A stretch of 33,068 nt of DNA. It comes from Caulobacterales bacterium (lineage in GTDB: Bacteria > Pseudomonadota > Alphaproteobacteria > Caulobacterales > Caulobacteraceae). The translations under genes were made by a program, and so were the position numbers. Numbering within the stretch: position 1 is the first letter of the stretch; every line of letters starts with the position of its first letter. This document shows, piece after piece, positions 6,943 through 15,418 of the stretch. The notes beneath the pieces are model-generated. The model was not told where the DNA came from. It made no database searches and worked only from the letters and a program-made list of their open reading frames with translations. Where the stretch lies: NCBI GenBank assembly GCA_017302105.1, contig JAFLCS010000009.1, positions 1-33,068 of the forward strand. Direction: 5' to 3'.

Positions 6943-7683
6943 ATGCAAAAGAAAAAGCGCGGTCGGCCTATAGGCTCAGGGAAGGACGATCAACAAATTT
7001 TGGATGCGATCGCAGATCGGATGGTTCGCACACCAAATTTGCCTGCAACAACCGCCCTTCGTCAGCTTAAGCCCGATGCCTCGCCAGCCGAGGTTCGACG
7101 CATCCAAGCAAAGTGGAAAGTGCGCCGCACAGCCCTTCTCGCTTCCGCCACCAAGCGGCGAACTGATCGGTCAACTAGAACTGTCTCCGATATGGGATCG
7201 CAGTCGAATAGCGGCTCCTTGATAGACGCATACTACGGTCAGTACAGCGACTGCTTGTCAGCCACGGATGCTATTCGAGACGAGATGCTGCGGGTGGATG
7301 AGAGCGTACGAGCGCTGCGTGACGCTGCCATGGGTTATGACGCCCACAGTCAAGCTCTCAGGGATGCCGCTTTGGGCCTAGGGTCAGGTTCGGCTGCGCT
7401 TCGCGAGGCAGCCTTGGGAAATGGGTTGGCAAGCATTGCTGAGAATATGAACGCAAGAAACATCTTTGAAGCAACCGCCGGGGCTCATCATTTCATGGCG
7501 GCGCAGGAGTCCACCGCAATGAAAGCGGTTCGCTCCTATTTAGATAGTCCGGATGCGCGAGCATCGCTCTTAGCGTCCCAGTCAGTTCTCTCTCAGTCGC
7601 TGCTCAGCTTTTATGACAGTCCGACCTACCGCGCCTTAGAAGCAAGAGAGCAGATTCTAAAAAGTTTGGGGCTGTGCCGCTGA
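6943..7683 (+). CDS. Unknown AT-hook-like protein with 14-residue repeats, probably acquired
   Basis: The 246-residue protein is not recognised. The N-terminus MQKKKRGRPIGSGK contains the RGRP core of an AT-hook, which binds the minor groove of AT-rich DNA. Residues 15-70 are helical and basic and could be a helix-turn-helix-like segment (SPAEVRRIQAKWKVRRTALL). Residues 110-165 hold four tandem 14-residue units beginning A(I/L)R(D/E). The C-terminal part (170-246) is helical with a repeated DSPxxRA motif about 24 residues apart (201 and 225). Sampled lines of the gene are about 50% GC, well below its neighbours, and codon use is mixed, which suggests horizontal transfer. GGGGAAAGGA stands upstream of the ATG. 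It may be a DNA-binding regulator or nucleoid protein; that is inference. Confidence 0.75.
   Translation: MQKKKRGRPIGSGKDDQQILDAIADRMVRTPNLPATTALRQLKPDASPAEVRRIQAKWKVRRTALLASATKRRTDRSTRTVSDMGSQSNSGSLIDAYYGQYSDCLSATDAIRDEMLRVDESVRALRDAAMGYDAHSQALRDAALGLGSGSAALREAALGNGLASIAENMNARNIFEATAGAHHFMAAQESTAMKAVRSYLDSPDARASLLASQSVLSQSLLSFYDSPTYRALEAREQILKSLGLCR
7270..7437 (+). repeat. Four tandem 42-base units coding 14-residue repeats
   Basis: Residues 110-165 of the AT-hook-like protein fall into four 14-residue units: AIRDEMLRVDESVR, ALRDAAMGYDAHSQ, ALRDAALGLGSGSA and ALREAALGNGLASI. The last three share ALR(D/E)AA(M/L)G; the first is more divergent. The DNA has diverged, so the repeat is conserved at protein level rather than being a fresh duplication. 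Fourteen residues are two heptads, so a coiled coil or helical stack is plausible. Confidence 0.75.
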
Positions 7684-7777
7684 CGTGATTTCCACCCGGC
7701 CGACCGTCGAGGGAGGCCTTGTCGGAACCAACCCACTCCGTTCGTCGTCCTGACACCACCCCTCAGGAACCCCGCCC

Positions 7778-8434
7778 ATGATCACTCTCCACGCCTTCGC
7801 CAACATGTTCCCCGGCGGGGTGGGGGAGACCAAGGACCTGCGCATCCAGTGGGCGCTTGAGGAGATAGGGCTGCCCTATGAGGTGGCGGCGCTCGACTAC
7901 CTCGGCGGCGAGGCGGACAGCCCCGCCTTCGCGGCCATCAGTCCCTTCAACCAAATCCCGGTGCTGGAGCACGATGGTCTCGTCATCGCCGAGTCCTGCG
8001 CCATCCTGATCCATCTGGCCGAGGTCTCGGGCAAGCTCATGCCGGCCGACGAGGCGGGGCGGCTGGCCGTCATCCAGTGGTGTTTCGCCGCGACCGCCAC
8101 GGTTCAGCCCGCCCTGTCGATGATCGCCATGGTCGACGCCGGCTTCATGGGCAAGGATCCCGCCGCCCGCGAATTCCTGACCGGCCTGGCCCATCGCTGG
8201 CTCTCAGGGCTCGAACGCCAGCTCGACGGCCACGACTGGATCACCGGCGATCGGTTCACCATCGCCGACATCACCCTGTCCGACGTCCTGCGCGAAATCC
8301 GCGAGACTGACCTGATGGACGGCTACCCGCGCGTGAAGGCCTTCTACGCCCGCGCCTTCGACCGCCCCGCCCGCCAGCGCGCCCGTCAGCTGATGGCCGA
8401 CCGCATGGGCGTGGACTTGAGCGCCATCGCCTAG
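7778..8434 (+). CDS. Glutathione S-transferase family protein
   Basis: The 218-residue protein has an N-terminal thioredoxin-like domain (about 1-82), with the cis-proline region SPFNQIPVLEHDG (about 54-66) and the glutathione-contacting ESCAILIHLAE (about 71-81), followed by an all-helical C-terminal domain with the N-capping box-like GDRFTIADITLSDVL (about 157-171). Such proteins conjugate or reduce glutathione adducts in the cytoplasm. The N-terminal loop MFPGGVGETKDLRI has no obvious catalytic Ser, Tyr or Cys at the usual spot; S or T nearby could serve. Substrate is unknown. It returns to normal high GC after the low-GC gene upstream. Confidence 0.92.
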   Translation: MITLHAFANMFPGGVGETKDLRIQWALEEIGLPYEVAALDYLGGEADSPAFAAISPFNQIPVLEHDGLVIAESCAILIHLAEVSGKLMPADEAGRLAVIQWCFAATATVQPALSMIAMVDAGFMGKDPAAREFLTGLAHRWLSGLERQLDGHDWITGDRFTIADITLSDVLREIRETDLMDGYPRVKAFYARAFDRPARQRARQLMADRMGVDLSAIA

Positions 8435-8460
8435 CTTCCCCTCTCCCGCAAGAGGAGAAG
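8435..8460 (+). terminator. Hairpin after the GST gene
   Basis: CTTCCCCTCT (8435-8444) pairs with AGAGGAGAAG (8451-8460) with one mismatch around the loop CCCGCA, immediately after the stop codon. No T tract follows. It may be a transcript 3'-end structure or a copy of a GC-rich intergenic repeat. Confidence 0.45.
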
Positions 8461-8940
8461 GGTCATGTTGTGCTCGCATTAGAAGCAAAAACAGTGATAT
8501 AAATCAATCTACTAGCTGGTTTCTATTGCAAATTTTTCCCGCCCGCTCTACCCGCCTGCATACTTCCCCTCGTCCCCATGCCGGGGAGGGCGCATGGCCA
8601 GCGACCGTGTCGGCATGAGGATGCGGATGAGCGGGGACAGCGGCGGGGCGGAGTACCTGTCGGGTCCGGGGATGACGGTTGCTGGCCGTCACCCGCCCGT
8701 CCGGGGCCATAACATCTGCGTAGTCTCTAAAAGAGGCGCCGAGCAGGGGCTCCGGGAAAACATCTCGCGGCGGAGCGGCAACTCGGGTCGAAACGCACCA
8801 TCCAATCCACGGTCACCGGACCCGACGTCCGGCGCTCCGCCGGCCCTCCCAACCTTCGCAGCCAGGGCGCGAGGACAAACCCTCGCGCCTGCCCATCGTC
8901 AATCATCCGAGCCTGGCTCGCCCGCAACCGGACCGTCCCC
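8461..8940. other. Gene-poor stretch with an AT-rich patch and several hairpins
   Basis: No convincing gene is present in these 480 bases. About 8478-8538 is AT-rich against a high-GC background. Beyond it lie short GC-rich inverted repeats: TCCCC/GGGGA (8573-8587), CCGGAC/GTCCGG (8816-8832) and the strong GGCGCGAGG/CCTCGCGCC (8866-8889). GTCCGGGGATGACGG near 8660 resembles a half of the GTCCGGGGATGACGG palindromic repeat that I recall from alphaproteobacterial intergenic DNA. Frames in this stretch give low-complexity Arg/Pro/Gly products without a ribosome binding site. Confidence 0.6.
8866..8889. other. Strong GC-rich inverted repeat
   Basis: GGCGCGAGG (8866-8874) and CCTCGCGCC (8881-8889) form a perfect nine-base stem with the loop ACAAAC; adjacent CAG and CTG extend it past one bulged G. 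It stands 51 bases upstream of the small gene at 8941. There is no T tract, so it is not a typical terminator. It could be an RNA structure or an intergenic repeat. Confidence 0.55.
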
Positions 8941-9213
8941 ATGCATCCGCTCACCGCCCGCTCAGACCGCGCCCGACCCTCGACCTTCGATCAATGGCTG
9001 GAGCCCCTGCTCGAGCAGGCCCGCTGGCGCCACGACGCCCTGACGCGGATCTGGCAGCTCTACGATCTCAACAAGGCGTCGCAGGTCCTGGAAGCGCGCG
9101 TCGGCGTCCGGCCGGATTTTGCGGACCTGACTGTCCAGAGCCCTCGGGTCGACCGGAACAATCCGCTGGATCTTTTCCCCGCTCCTCTGGACGAGCCGCC
9201 CGTCGAGCCTTGA
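8941..9213 (+). CDS. Small hypothetical protein
   Basis: A 90-residue frame with high third-position GC and a protein-like composition. The centre (about 15-60) is predicted helical (FDQWLEPLLEQARWRHDALT, then IWQLYDLNKASQVLEARVGV), and the C-terminus is Pro-rich and probably disordered. It has no signal peptide or membrane segment and I know no family for it. No clear ribosome binding site precedes the ATG, which lowers confidence. It stands 71 bases before aspS on the same strand. Confidence 0.5.
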   Translation: MHPLTARSDRARPSTFDQWLEPLLEQARWRHDALTRIWQLYDLNKASQVLEARVGVRPDFADLTVQSPRVDRNNPLDLFPAPLDEPPVEP

Positions 9214-9284
9214 CTTTGCGAGGGGATCAGGCCCTTTAGCCGCCTCCCGAATTCGGGCCGATCGCGGCCCGCAAACCAGCCGAA

Positions 9285-11072
9285 ATGTCAGCCATGCACG
9301 CCTATCGTTCCCATACCTGTGGTGATCTCCGGTCCTCGGACGCCGGATCGAATGTCCGCCTGTCCGGCTGGGTGCATAGGAAGCGCGACCATGGCGGCCT
9401 GCTGTTCATCGACCTGCGCGACCACTACGGCCTGACCCAGCTGGTCCTGCACCCTGAGGCGCCCGGCTTTGCGGTCGTTGAGCGCCTGCGCGCCGAGAGT
9501 GTCATCCGTGTGGATGGCGAGGTGGTTCTGCGTGAGGCCGGGACCGTCAATCCCAACCTGCCGACCGGCGAGGTCGAGGTACGGGTCAAGGCGGTCGAGG
9601 TCCTGTCCGAGGCGGCCGAGCTGCCCATGCCGGTCTTCGGTGATCAGGAATACCCCGAGGACATCCGTCTCAAGCATCGTTATCTCGACCTGCGTCGTGA
9701 GCGGCTGCATCGCAACATCGTGCTGCGCTCGAAGGTCATTTCCTCGATCCGCCGCCGCATGGTCGATCAGGGCTTCCTCGAATATCAGACGCCGATCCTG
9801 ACGGCCTCGTCGCCGGAAGGTGCGCGCGACTTCCTGGTGCCCAGCCGTCTGCATCCGGCCAAGTTCTACGCCCTGCCGCAGGCCCCGCAGCAGTTCAAAC
9901 AATTGCTGATGGTCTCGGGCTTCGACCGCTATTTCCAGATCGCACCCTGTTTCCGCGACGAGGATCTGCGCGCCGACCGCTCGCTGGAGTTCTACCAGCT
10001 CGACGTCGAAATGAGCTTCGTCACCCAGGAAGACGTCTTCGCCGCCATTGAGCCGGTGATGCACGGCGTCTTTGAAGAGTTCTCGGGCGGTAAGGCGGTC
10101 GATCCCTATCCGTTCGTGCGGATCCCCTACAAGGAGTCGATGGCCAAGTACGGCACCGACAAGCCGGACCTGAGAAACCCCATCGAGATGCAGGATGTGT
10201 CCGCGCATTTCCGCGATGGCGGCTTTGGTCTGTTCGCCAAGATCCTGTCGATCGAAGGCAACGCCGTCTGGGGCATCCCCGGTCCCAAGGCCGGCTCGCG
10301 CGCCTTCTGTGATCGCATGAACTCCTGGGCCCAGGGCGAGGGTCAGCCGGGTCTGGGCTACATCTTCTGGTCGGACGACCAGGGGGCCTGGGGCGGGCCG
10401 ATCGCCAAGAACCTCGGCCAGGACGAGGCGACCGCGGTGATGACCCAACTGGGGATGGGGCAGGGCGACGCCGCCTTCTTTGTGGCCGGCGACCCCAAGG
10501 CCTTCGTCAAATTCGCCGGCAACGCCCGCATCAAGCTGGGCCAGGAGCTGAACCTGATCTCGGACGACGTCTTCCGCTTCTGCTGGATCGTCGACTATCC
10601 GATGTTCGAATGGAACGAGGACGAGAAGAAGGTCGATTTCTCGCACAATCCGTTCTCGATGCCGCAGGGCGAGCTGGAGGCGCTGACGAGCCAGGACCCG
10701 CTCGACATCCTGGCCTATCAGTACGACATCGTCTGCAATGGCTACGAGCTGTGCTCGGGCGCGATCCGGAACCACAAGGCCGAGATCATGCTCAAGGCCT
10801 TCGAGATTGCCGGCTATGGCCCTGAGGTGGTCGAGGGCCAGTTCGGCGGGATGTTGAACGCCTTCCGCTACGGCGCGCCGCCACACGGGGGTCTGGCGCC
10901 CGGCATCGACCGCATCGTCATGCTGCTGGCGGGTGAAACCGCGATCCGTGAGGTCATCGCCTTCCCGCTGAACCAGCAGGGCGAGGATCTGCTGATGAAC
11001 GCCCCGACCGAGGCGAGCGAGCGCCAGCTCAAGGACGTGCACATTCGCACGGCTCTGCCGATCAAGGTCTGA
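9285..11072 (+). CDS. aspS: Aspartyl-tRNA synthetase, probably also charging tRNA-Asn
   Basis: The 595-residue class II synthetase attaches aspartate to tRNA. It has an N-terminal OB-fold anticodon-binding domain (about 10-110), the catalytic core with motif 2 ([19 protein letters not shown], about 222-240), the bacterial GAD insertion (about 300-420) and motif 3 ([12 protein letters not shown], about 538-549). The histidine in [14 protein letters not shown] is the residue associated in studied enzymes with relaxed, non-discriminating AspRS, in which case GatCAB would convert Asp-tRNA-Asn to Asn-tRNA-Asn. An ATG at 9294 ([10 protein letters not shown]) is a common family start and is equally possible; neither has a strong ribosome binding site. 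Confidence 0.97.
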   Translation: MSAMHAYRSHTCGDLRSSDAGSNVRLSGWVHRKRDHGGLLFIDLRDHYGLTQLVLHPEAPGFAVVERLRAESVIRVDGEVVLREAGTVNPNLPTGEVEVRVKAVEVLSEAAELPMPVFGDQEYPEDIRLKHRYLDLRRERLHRNIVLRSKVISSIRRRMVDQGFLEYQTPILTASSPEGARDFLVPSRLHPAKFYALPQAPQQFKQLLMVSGFDRYFQIAPCFRDEDLRADRSLEFYQLDVEMSFVTQEDVFAAIEPVMHGVFEEFSGGKAVDPYPFVRIPYKESMAKYGTDKPDLRNPIEMQDVSAHFRDGGFGLFAKILSIEGNAVWGIPGPKAGSRAFCDRMNSWAQGEGQPGLGYIFWSDDQGAWGGPIAKNLGQDEATAVMTQLGMGQGDAAFFVAGDPKAFVKFAGNARIKLGQELNLISDDVFRFCWIVDYPMFEWNEDEKKVDFSHNPFSMPQGELEALTSQDPLDILAYQYDIVCNGYELCSGAIRNHKAEIMLKAFEIAGYGPEVVEGQFGGMLNAFRYGAPPHGGLAPGIDRIVMLLAGETAIREVIAFPLNQQGEDLLMNAPTEASERQLKDVHIRTALPIKV

Positions 11073-11094
11073 CGACGATGCGGCCGAAAAGGGT

Positions 11095-11916
11095 CTAGTC
11101 GAGATCTGCCACGACGATGGCCAGGAACGGCCGTGGCGGGGCGACCGGTCGCGGCGCGCCGCCACGCCCGCCGCTGCAACTGCGTGGCGACAATCCGCCG
11201 GGCAGACGCGTCGAGGAATCCGAACAGGCCTCGTTGATTTGGCCCTGGGTCAGGCCGCGCGCCCCCGACAGGTCAACGCCGCGCAGATTGGCGTGGCGCA
11301 GATCGGCATCCGTGAAATCGGCGCGGGTGAAGCGCCCGCCACTCAGGCGCGCGCCGGTCAGGTCGGCGTGCCGGAAGGATGCGGCGGAGAAATCTCCACC
11401 CGACAGGTCGGCCGCAAGCAGTTCGGCATTGTTGAAATTGGCCTGTGCCGCGCGTGCCTGTCCGAGTTGACTGCCCGCCAGCTCGGCACCCGACAGGTTG
11501 GCGCGCGACAGATCAGCCCGGACGAAGCTGGCTCCGCTGGCCGCGACTCCGTCCAGTCGGGCCTGAACGAGGATGGCGCGAACAAACATACTGCCGACCA
11601 GTTCGGCACCGCGCAGGTCCGCACGGGTCAGGTCTGACTCGGAGAAATTTGATCCGATGATCGCTGCCCCGCGCAGGTCGGAACCGACCAGCGTGGCGGC
11701 GCTGAAGTTGGCACCGACGAAGTTGGCTCCGACCAGCCGGCGTCCAGACAGATCACAGCGTCCGCAGGAGCCGCTGATCGAAATCACCCGAGAAACGTCG
11801 CGGTCCTGAATCTGGAACTGGGTGCCGGCCAGGGCTGAACTCGCCCCAAACAGGATCATCGCAGCCGTCGCTGCGGCGGGGGCCACATTCAGGATCAGGG
11901 CGGACAGGCACTTCAT
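11095..11916 (-). CDS. Secreted pentapeptide-repeat protein
   Basis: The 273-residue protein starts with a signal peptide (hydrophobic stretch ending near SSALA, about residue 31) followed by a Cys pair in SGSCGRCDLSG and then some 30 pentapeptide units of the A(D/N)LxX type (about 60-225), which fold as a right-handed quadrilateral beta helix. The C-terminus has the module ARGLTQGQINEACSDSSTRL and ends in a proline-rich tail. I start at ATG 11916, which gives a clean signal peptide with GGGGGA upstream; a GTG at 11952 would add 12 residues. It lies 61 bases after a shorter paralogue with the same Cys pair and C-terminal module. Probable periplasmic location; no enzymatic role known. Confidence 0.85.
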   Translation of the reverse strand: MKCLSALILNVAPAAATAAMILFGASSALAGTQFQIQDRDVSRVISISGSCGRCDLSGRRLVGANFVGANFSAATLVGSDLRGAAIIGSNFSESDLTRADLRGAELVGSMFVRAILVQARLDGVAASGASFVRADLSRANLSGAELAGSQLGQARAAQANFNNAELLAADLSGGDFSAASFRHADLTGARLSGGRFTRADFTDADLRHANLRGVDLSGARGLTQGQINEACSDSSTRLPGGLSPRSCSGGRGGAPRPVAPPRPFLAIVVADLD

Positions 11917-11977
11917 GTTGTCGATGTCCCCCAATCGCAGCGCGCTGGCCACTTAAATTGCGGTAAGGTCGAAGGCG

Positions 11978-12460
11978 TCAGCAGGACGGGATACGAAGCG
12001 AGCCAGGCAATGTGGTCTGGTCGTCACCGCAGGCCTGGTTGAGCTGACTCTGGGTGAGACCGCGCGCCCGGCGCATCTGGGCTCCCGAGAAATTGGCCCC
12101 ACTCAGGTTTGCACCGGCGAAGTTCGCGCCTTCGAGATAGGTGCCCACCCACGACGAGTTCGACAAGTTTGCGCCTGAGAAGTTGGCCCCCCCGAAGACA
12201 CCGCCATAGGCGTCGACGTCGCGCAGGTCGGCTCGCGCAAAGTTGGCTCCGTTCAGGACCGCAAGCGTCAACCAGGATTGCCGAAGCCGGGCACCCGAGA
12301 AGTTACGTCCGCGCGCCTCCAGCCCAGTCAGATCGGCCTGGAACAGATTGCAGCCCGGGCAGGAGGCTCCTCGCTGGGCCGAGGCAATCTGGCCGGCGTT
12401 CTGGGCTGCAACCGGCGTGGCGAGCGCGACAAGCGCGGCGGCAATGATCAGGCTTCGCAT
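11978..12460 (-). CDS. Secreted pentapeptide-repeat protein (short paralogue)
   Basis: The 160-residue product has a signal peptide (MRSLIIAAALVALATPVAAQ, cleavage after AQ-side alanines near residue 19), the Cys pair in GASCPGCNLFQADL, about 14 pentapeptide units such as GANFS/GANLS, and the C-terminal module RGLTQSQLNQACGDDQTTLP ending in a cysteine (IPSC). AAGGAG lies seven bases before the ATG. It is 35 bases downstream of the ribonucleotide-reductase-like gene on the same strand, so the two probably share a transcript. The architecture is shared with its downstream neighbour, so the pair arose by duplication. Confidence 0.85.
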   Translation of the reverse strand: MRSLIIAAALVALATPVAAQNAGQIASAQRGASCPGCNLFQADLTGLEARGRNFSGARLRQSWLTLAVLNGANFARADLRDVDAYGGVFGGANFSGANLSNSSWVGTYLEGANFAGANLSGANFSGAQMRRARGLTQSQLNQACGDDQTTLPGSLRIPSC

Positions 12461-12495
12461 GAGCGGGCTCCTTGGTCCGCCGTCCCATGCAAGAA

Positions 12496-15240
12496 TCAGG
12501 CCTGACTCGACGTCAGGTCCGAGGCGCTGGGCGCGATCCCGCAGGTGTCGCAGATGAAGGCACCGCCCTTCATCTGTAGGGCGGCGTCTCCACAGGCCGG
12601 GCAGACATCGGCGACGGGGGCTGCGACGGCCGGCGTCGCCTCGGATTCCGCCTCGCGTCGGCCAAAGGGCACGACGACCAGATTGTCGGGTGCCCCTCCT
12701 CGCATCAGGCCCTTCGAGATAAACCGGGTCGCAGGCGTCGGGGCTTCGTCTTCACCGCGGCCCAGGTCCTCGTCGCTGGACGGCTCGGGCCTGGCATTCG
12801 CCAGATCGGAGCGGCCCTGATAGCTGACGGCCAGCTCGCGAAACACATAGTCGAGGATGGATGTGGCGGATCGAATCGAATCGTTTCCGGTGACGACGCC
12901 GGACGGCTCGAACCGCGTATAGACGAAGGCATCGACGAATTCGTCCAGTGGCACCCCGTACTGCAGGCCGATCGAAACCGATATGGCGAAGTTGTTCATC
13001 ACACTACGGAAGGCGGCACCTTCCTTGTGCATATCGATGAAGATCTCTCCGATCTCGCCATCTTCGTATTCGCCGGTGTGCAGATAGACCTTGTGGCCAC
13101 CGACAGCAGCCTTCTGGATATAGCCTTTGCGGCGATCGGGCAGCTTGCGACGCTTGGGGCGTGTCCCGACGACAGGGGCGGGGTCCTGCGCCGGCGTCTC
13201 GGCCCGGGCGGCGGCTTCGGGGGCGTCCTGCGGCAGGTCAAACAGGACCAGGCCGACCGGTGCGGGTCGTCGCTCGGTTCGGACGGTCCGCACCCCGGCC
13301 AGGGCCGCCGACGATTGCAGGCGTGCGAGGTCAGCCGTGCCGGCGTCCCAGTCTGCCCACAGCGTCAGTGACCGCGGTGCGCCGGAAAAGGTCTCAGCCG
13401 CGACGATCATCAACAGGCGTGAGGCCAGGTCGCCGGGTGTCAGGATCGCCGCCAGTGTCTCGGAATTGCCCGGCCATCCGCTGAGATCCGATGCCCCCAA
13501 GGCATGGCGCTCAGCTTTCCGGATCGCCCCCGGAGACACGCCCAGGTGCGACAGCAGACAGAAGCCCGCCTGGTCGGCCAGGTCTGCATCGACCCCGAGG
13601 GCGTCTTCGACGAAGCCGGCCCCCAGCACCTCGGACGTGAAGGCGTCTTGCAGCGTTGTTGCCTCGGCCAAAGCCCCTTCGACGGCCTTCAGCTCGATGT
13701 CGGTGAAACCAAACGCCCGCAGACTTTCCAGATCGAGACCGGGGGCGTCCACGAGCGTCCGGTATCCGAACAGATGACGCTCGACGCCGCCGGCGTCCAC
13801 GCTGAGCACGGCCAGGGCCGCGGCCACGTCAGGATGCAGGCATGGCTCGACCTCACCGTCCGCTGTCTCGATAACCCCCTTCAGGCCTGAAGCCGGCTCC
13901 ACGCCTTCGCTCGGCATACCCAGGCGCAGGCGCGTCTCCAGATCCAGATCCAGCGCGGTCGTCTGGAGGTGTCGCAGTCCGGACCTGCGCGCCAGTTTGA
14001 GCGCTTCGGCATAGCGGTCGGCAATGTCGCCCTTGAGGCTGGTCGAAGCGGAATGTCTGTGGACCAGGGTCTCGATCATTGCCGGCGCTTCGCTGGACCA
14101 GGCCGCACATGGCCCAAGTCGCCCGGCCAACTCGGCTGAAGCGAGTGTCGAGGCGCTGTCCAGGGTCGCCTGCCAGACCGAGATCCGCCGGCGCGCGGTT
14201 TCACTGTCGAAGGCCCGCCCTTCGGCCCGCAGCAGATCCCCGATCCCGCACAAGACCAGGGCCAGCGGTCGGTCGTCGTGGCGCAGTCGCGCCGAGATGC
14301 TCGAGGCGGAAAAGCCGCAAGCCGTCTCGATTTCAAGCGCCACCGTCCACAGCCGCGCCAGCGGGGCCAGGTCATCCGGTTCGATGCGACGGACGTCCAG
14401 CCCAACCGTCGGGGCGGCCGTAGCCAGCGCCGCAGCCTCTGCATCGGGCGGCGAGAAGGCCAGACGGACGCCCGGCGAGCGCGCGGCCAACTGGGCGGCC
14501 AGGTCGCCTGCTGCCACCTCCGCGCGCTGGGCCAGGACGATCAACTCATCAGACCGCTCGGGAGCGTCAATGATTCCACCGACGGCCAGGCGCAGCGCCG
14601 TGTCGCTCAAACCCACCTCGCGGCCCGCTCGCACGGCCCGCGCCAGCGGCGGGTTCTGCGCGGGATCCGAACAGGCGAAAGCCGGGCCTTCGCACTGCTT
14701 GACGGCTTCTCGAACGTCCTGGAGCCGGGTCACGACCAGATCTGGCCAGGCGGCGCGAACCCGTTGATCGCAGCGAACCTCCAGGGTTCGCTCCAGCTCC
14801 AGATCCGTCAGTGATGCAAAGGCGAGATCCGTTCGGGTGCCGATCTGGTCCCGGGCCGTCGGATGGATTCGGTGCCCGTCCGGCAGGACCGGCCCAGGAG
14901 CGGCCAGGCCGAGCAACAGGGTTGCAACCAGTTCCTCGACGAACAGGCTGGCTTGTGCGTCGTTGGCCAGGACACCGGTGGCGCGCCCCCAGGCGGCGAG
15001 TCGGTACGCATAGCATTCAAGGCTGCCGTTCAGCGGAGACTCGTCTCCTGGCGCGGCACCTTCGGGACCGGCAGGAAGATCGTGTGGCAGGCCGGCACCC
15101 CAGTCCAGCCAGGCGTCGATCCGCGCCGTCGTCCAGTCCGTCGGGGCGGTGACCTTGACCCAGCTGCCGTGGCGCTCGACCAACCGCTCGGCCACGGCAG
15201 GGCGACGTTCCGAAACGGCAAAATGGGAATCGAGCCGCAA
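12496..15240 (-). CDS. Decayed class II ribonucleotide reductase paralogue with intact TSCPD domain
   Basis: The 914-residue protein ends with the TSCPD domain of B12-dependent ribonucleotide reductase NrdJ (about residues 704-817: [60 protein letters not shown]), which is very well conserved, and a Cys-x-x-Cys pair of zinc-ribbon type (C880, C883, C897, C900). The preceding 700 residues are poorly conserved but follow the NrdJ order as I recall it (for instance a [20 protein letters not shown] segment before a degenerate AAPxxP block). No N-P-C-x-E active-site motif is found, and the protein is shorter than NrdJ (about 1200). I start at TTG 15240, which has GGAGG six bases upstream and fits the promoter at 15266-15294; the frame is open to 15294. 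It is probably not catalytic. It may regulate or partner the true NrdJ, but that is inference. Confidence 0.85.
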   Translation of the reverse strand: MRLDSHFAVSERRPAVAERLVERHGSWVKVTAPTDWTTARIDAWLDWGAGLPHDLPAGPEGAAPGDESPLNGSLECYAYRLAAWGRATGVLANDAQASLFVEELVATLLLGLAAPGPVLPDGHRIHPTARDQIGTRTDLAFASLTDLELERTLEVRCDQRVRAAWPDLVVTRLQDVREAVKQCEGPAFACSDPAQNPPLARAVRAGREVGLSDTALRLAVGGIIDAPERSDELIVLAQRAEVAAGDLAAQLAARSPGVRLAFSPPDAEAAALATAAPTVGLDVRRIEPDDLAPLARLWTVALEIETACGFSASSISARLRHDDRPLALVLCGIGDLLRAEGRAFDSETARRRISVWQATLDSASTLASAELAGRLGPCAAWSSEAPAMIETLVHRHSASTSLKGDIADRYAEALKLARRSGLRHLQTTALDLDLETRLRLGMPSEGVEPASGLKGVIETADGEVEPCLHPDVAAALAVLSVDAGGVERHLFGYRTLVDAPGLDLESLRAFGFTDIELKAVEGALAEATTLQDAFTSEVLGAGFVEDALGVDADLADQAGFCLLSHLGVSPGAIRKAERHALGASDLSGWPGNSETLAAILTPGDLASRLLMIVAAETFSGAPRSLTLWADWDAGTADLARLQSSAALAGVRTVRTERRPAPVGLVLFDLPQDAPEAAARAETPAQDPAPVVGTRPKRRKLPDRRKGYIQKAAVGGHKVYLHTGEYEDGEIGEIFIDMHKEGAAFRSVMNNFAISVSIGLQYGVPLDEFVDAFVYTRFEPSGVVTGNDSIRSATSILDYVFRELAVSYQGRSDLANARPEPSSDEDLGRGEDEAPTPATRFISKGLMRGGAPDNLVVVPFGRREAESEATPAVAAPVADVCPACGDAALQMKGGAFICDTCGIAPSASDLTSSQA

Positions 15241-15265
15241 CCCGGGCCTCCGTACAGTTGACAGC

Positions 15266-15338
15266 AGTGTAGCGGCCTGATTCGCGCCCGCCAATAGATG
15301 TGGTGGCGGCCGGGGGAATAACCCACAAGATGTTGCAG
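15266..15338 (-). promoter_or_regulatory. Sigma-70-like promoter with two tandem NrdR-box-like sites
   Basis: On the minus strand TTGGCG (15294-15289) is followed after 17 bases by TACACT (15271-15266), a good promoter that would give a leader of about 20 bases to the TTG at 15240. Two 16-base sites, CCAATAGATGTGGTGG (15291-15306) and CCACAAGATGTTGCAG (15323-15338, plus-strand reading), begin 32 bases apart, three helical turns. Both match the NrdR box idea (CCACAA-GATG-TTGTGG, 13 of 16 each by my count), and NrdR boxes of ribonucleotide reductase genes typically come as such pairs. The proximal site overlaps the -35. Confidence 0.65.
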
Positions 15339-15418
15339 TAGGGGCGCTACGACCAACGATGGACGCCGGCGAGCGGTCCCTCTATAAGTCACCTGAATTC
15401 TGACGTCTGGATTTGCCC

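Noticed and set aside
6761-7777. Insertion sequence or integron around the low-GC gene
   Set aside because: No transposase, integrase, terminal inverted repeats or target duplication found.
8594-9043. 149-codon plus-strand frame between GST and aspS
   Set aside because: Low-complexity Arg/Pro/Ser/Gly translation of intergenic repeats; it overlaps the better small gene at 8941 in another frame.
9288-11165. 625-codon minus-strand open frame opposite aspS
   Set aside because: Antisense shadow of aspS; low-quality composition and no ribosome binding site.
15241-15418. Cobalamin riboswitch before the class II reductase-like gene
   Set aside because: No B12-box-like sequence seen; the NrdR-like sites explain the region better.
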